Positions 63,382-64,000 of a DNA stretch of 64,000 nt are shown here, one piece after another. A program made the translations under genes and the position numbers. Position 1 is the first letter of the stretch. The number at the start of each line of letters is the position of its first letter. The notes beneath the pieces were generated by a model. It saw nothing but the letters and a program-made list of their open reading frames with translations. It did no database searches and had not been told where the DNA came from. The stretch is from Actinospica robiniae DSM 44927 (GTDB lineage: Bacteria; Actinomycetota; Actinomycetes; Streptomycetales; Catenulisporaceae), in contig NZ_KI632511.1 in NCBI RefSeq assembly GCF_000504285.1, positions 8,476,154 to 8,540,153 on the forward strand. The letters are read 5' to 3'.

Positions 63382-63902
63382 TCATGCGGTGTGGCTGCGA
63401 AGCCATCCCTGCGGCTGCGGCATGTGGGCTTTGATGAGCTCGGTCACTGCGTCGTTGTCAGGGTGTCCGGGGCCGTGGACGAGGGGGCCGGTGAGCGCGG
63501 TGATGTCGAGCGCCCACGCGAGTTCCCGCCAGTTCTCAGGCTTGAGCCGGCCGAGTTTCCCCAGCATGTCGGCCAGGATGATGAGGACCTCCGAAAACGG
63601 CCAGAGCCGCTCTGGGTACGCCCCAGTTTGGCAAGGCTCGAATTCGGGCCCGTGGGGCCGGGGCCGACCGCCCGATCAGGATCAGGCCGCTCGTCGCCGT
63701 CAAGGGCGCCTTCGGCGTCGCTCCGCGACGGGCTACGCCCGCCCTGGACCGCTCCTCTCGCCCCAAAGTCGCCGCAGCTGTCGGCCAGCCCCGGCGCTGT
63801 GTCGCCGAGCCCGCTGATCAGCAGTTCGGGGTGAGGAGATCCACTGAGCAGGTCCGGCCAAGCGGTGAGCAGGAACTGGCCGTTTTCAAGGAGTCTCATC
63901 AA
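63382..63902 (-). pseudogene. Unidentified gene broken by a hairpin-rich insertion
   Basis: The upstream part (63902 to about 63775) reads MRLLENGQFLLTAWPDLLSG and SPHPELLISGLGDTAPGLAD. The downstream part (about 63630 to 63382) reads FSEVLIILADMLGKLGRLKP and WRELAWALDITALTGPLVHG and ends in TGA. The 140 bp between are Gly/Arg/Pro-rich in every frame and hold the triple hairpin at 63706-63741. The two parts may belong to one gene or two. I do not recognise either. No other gene is seen in the last 98 bp of the window. Confidence 0.5.
63706..63741. repeat. Three consecutive hairpins with 3-nt loops
   Basis: Hairpin 1 GCGCC TTC GGCGT (63706-63718), hairpin 2 CGTCGC TCC GCGACG (63716-63730) and hairpin 3 CGGGC TAC GCCCG (63729-63741) overlap end to end. 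Regular tri-loop stems in a row do not occur by chance in coding sequence. Probably a small repeated element inserted between the two parts of the surrounding pseudogene. Confidence 0.7.
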
Positions 63903-64000
63903 GGACTAGTAGATAGCCCGGAGGGACGAACGAGTAGGGGCGCAGTAGGTGTCCGACATCGCCGAGATGGCAGCCGGAGACGGCGAACTCCCAGTCCAGG

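Noticed and set aside
1-64000. CRISPR array
   Set aside because: No series of regularly spaced identical repeats was seen; the repeats near 53 kb are degenerate and irregular.

Overview
The window is very GC-rich, uses GTG/ATG starts behind GGAGG-type ribosome sites, and carries gene families typical of filamentous actinomycetes: a SARP regulator with NB-ARC and TPR parts, DUF397, DUF6879 and XRE-DUF5753 regulators, IclR, and ISs of the IS3, IS5, IS66, IS630 and IS1380 families. It looks like accessory chromosome of a Streptomyces- or Catenulispora-like organism; the sequence alone does not fix the genus.

Left edge (1-6.0 kb): an IS630-family transposase gene is split by a complete IS3 element (57-1361). 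A tyrosine recombinase (2217-3569, minus) follows, then a Nudix hydrolase, a deleted IS1380 remnant and a frameshifted membrane-protein gene.

Signalling block (6.5-14.6 kb): DUF397 protein, an NB-ARC/TPR protein, a small protein sharing a RHIM-like motif with it, a secreted protein, a tandem-HTH regulator and a 1054-residue SARP/NB-ARC/TPR regulator.

BREX block (15.6-33.9 kb): six head-to-tail genes, pglW-pglX-pglY-pglZ-brxD-brxHI, forming a complete type 2 BREX (Pgl) phage-defence locus. Junctions are overlapping or nearly so, which suggests one transcript. The kinase, methyltransferase, ATPases, phosphatase-fold protein and helicase are expected to work together in host DNA methylation and phage exclusion.

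Defence-like block (34-50 kb): two copies of a PD-(D/E)XK nuclease-like gene (the first broken), an XRE-ImmA/IrrE protease with a coupled partner, an ECK-type nuclease-like protein, a frameshifted DEDDh exonuclease-TerB-BRCT gene, a divergent SLATT-like membrane protein/DUF4062 pair, and a DUF4365 protein with a coupled 378-residue partner. Several are plausible but unproven defence modules.

Right edge of the putative island (50.7-53.4 kb): a recent IS66-type insertion with an exact 8-bp target duplication, a 3'-half tRNA-Met(CAU) sequence that looks like an attachment site, 23-bp direct repeats on both sides of it, and a tract of short degenerate repeats. Recombinase at the left and tRNA 3' fragment at the right suggest that most of the window is one integrated element of at least 50 kb whose left end lies outside the window.

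Right flank (53.4-64 kb): an XRE/PCC-domain/inositol-monophosphatase-like operon whose third gene is cut precisely by an IS5-type element carrying a passenger gene, plus a scrap of a duplicated XRE/PCC pair; a DUF6879/XRE-DUF5753 cluster with a shared operator-like motif; HTH regulators; a methyltransferase coupled to a GNAT acetyltransferase; a YdcF-family protein; and a broken gene containing a triple-hairpin element.
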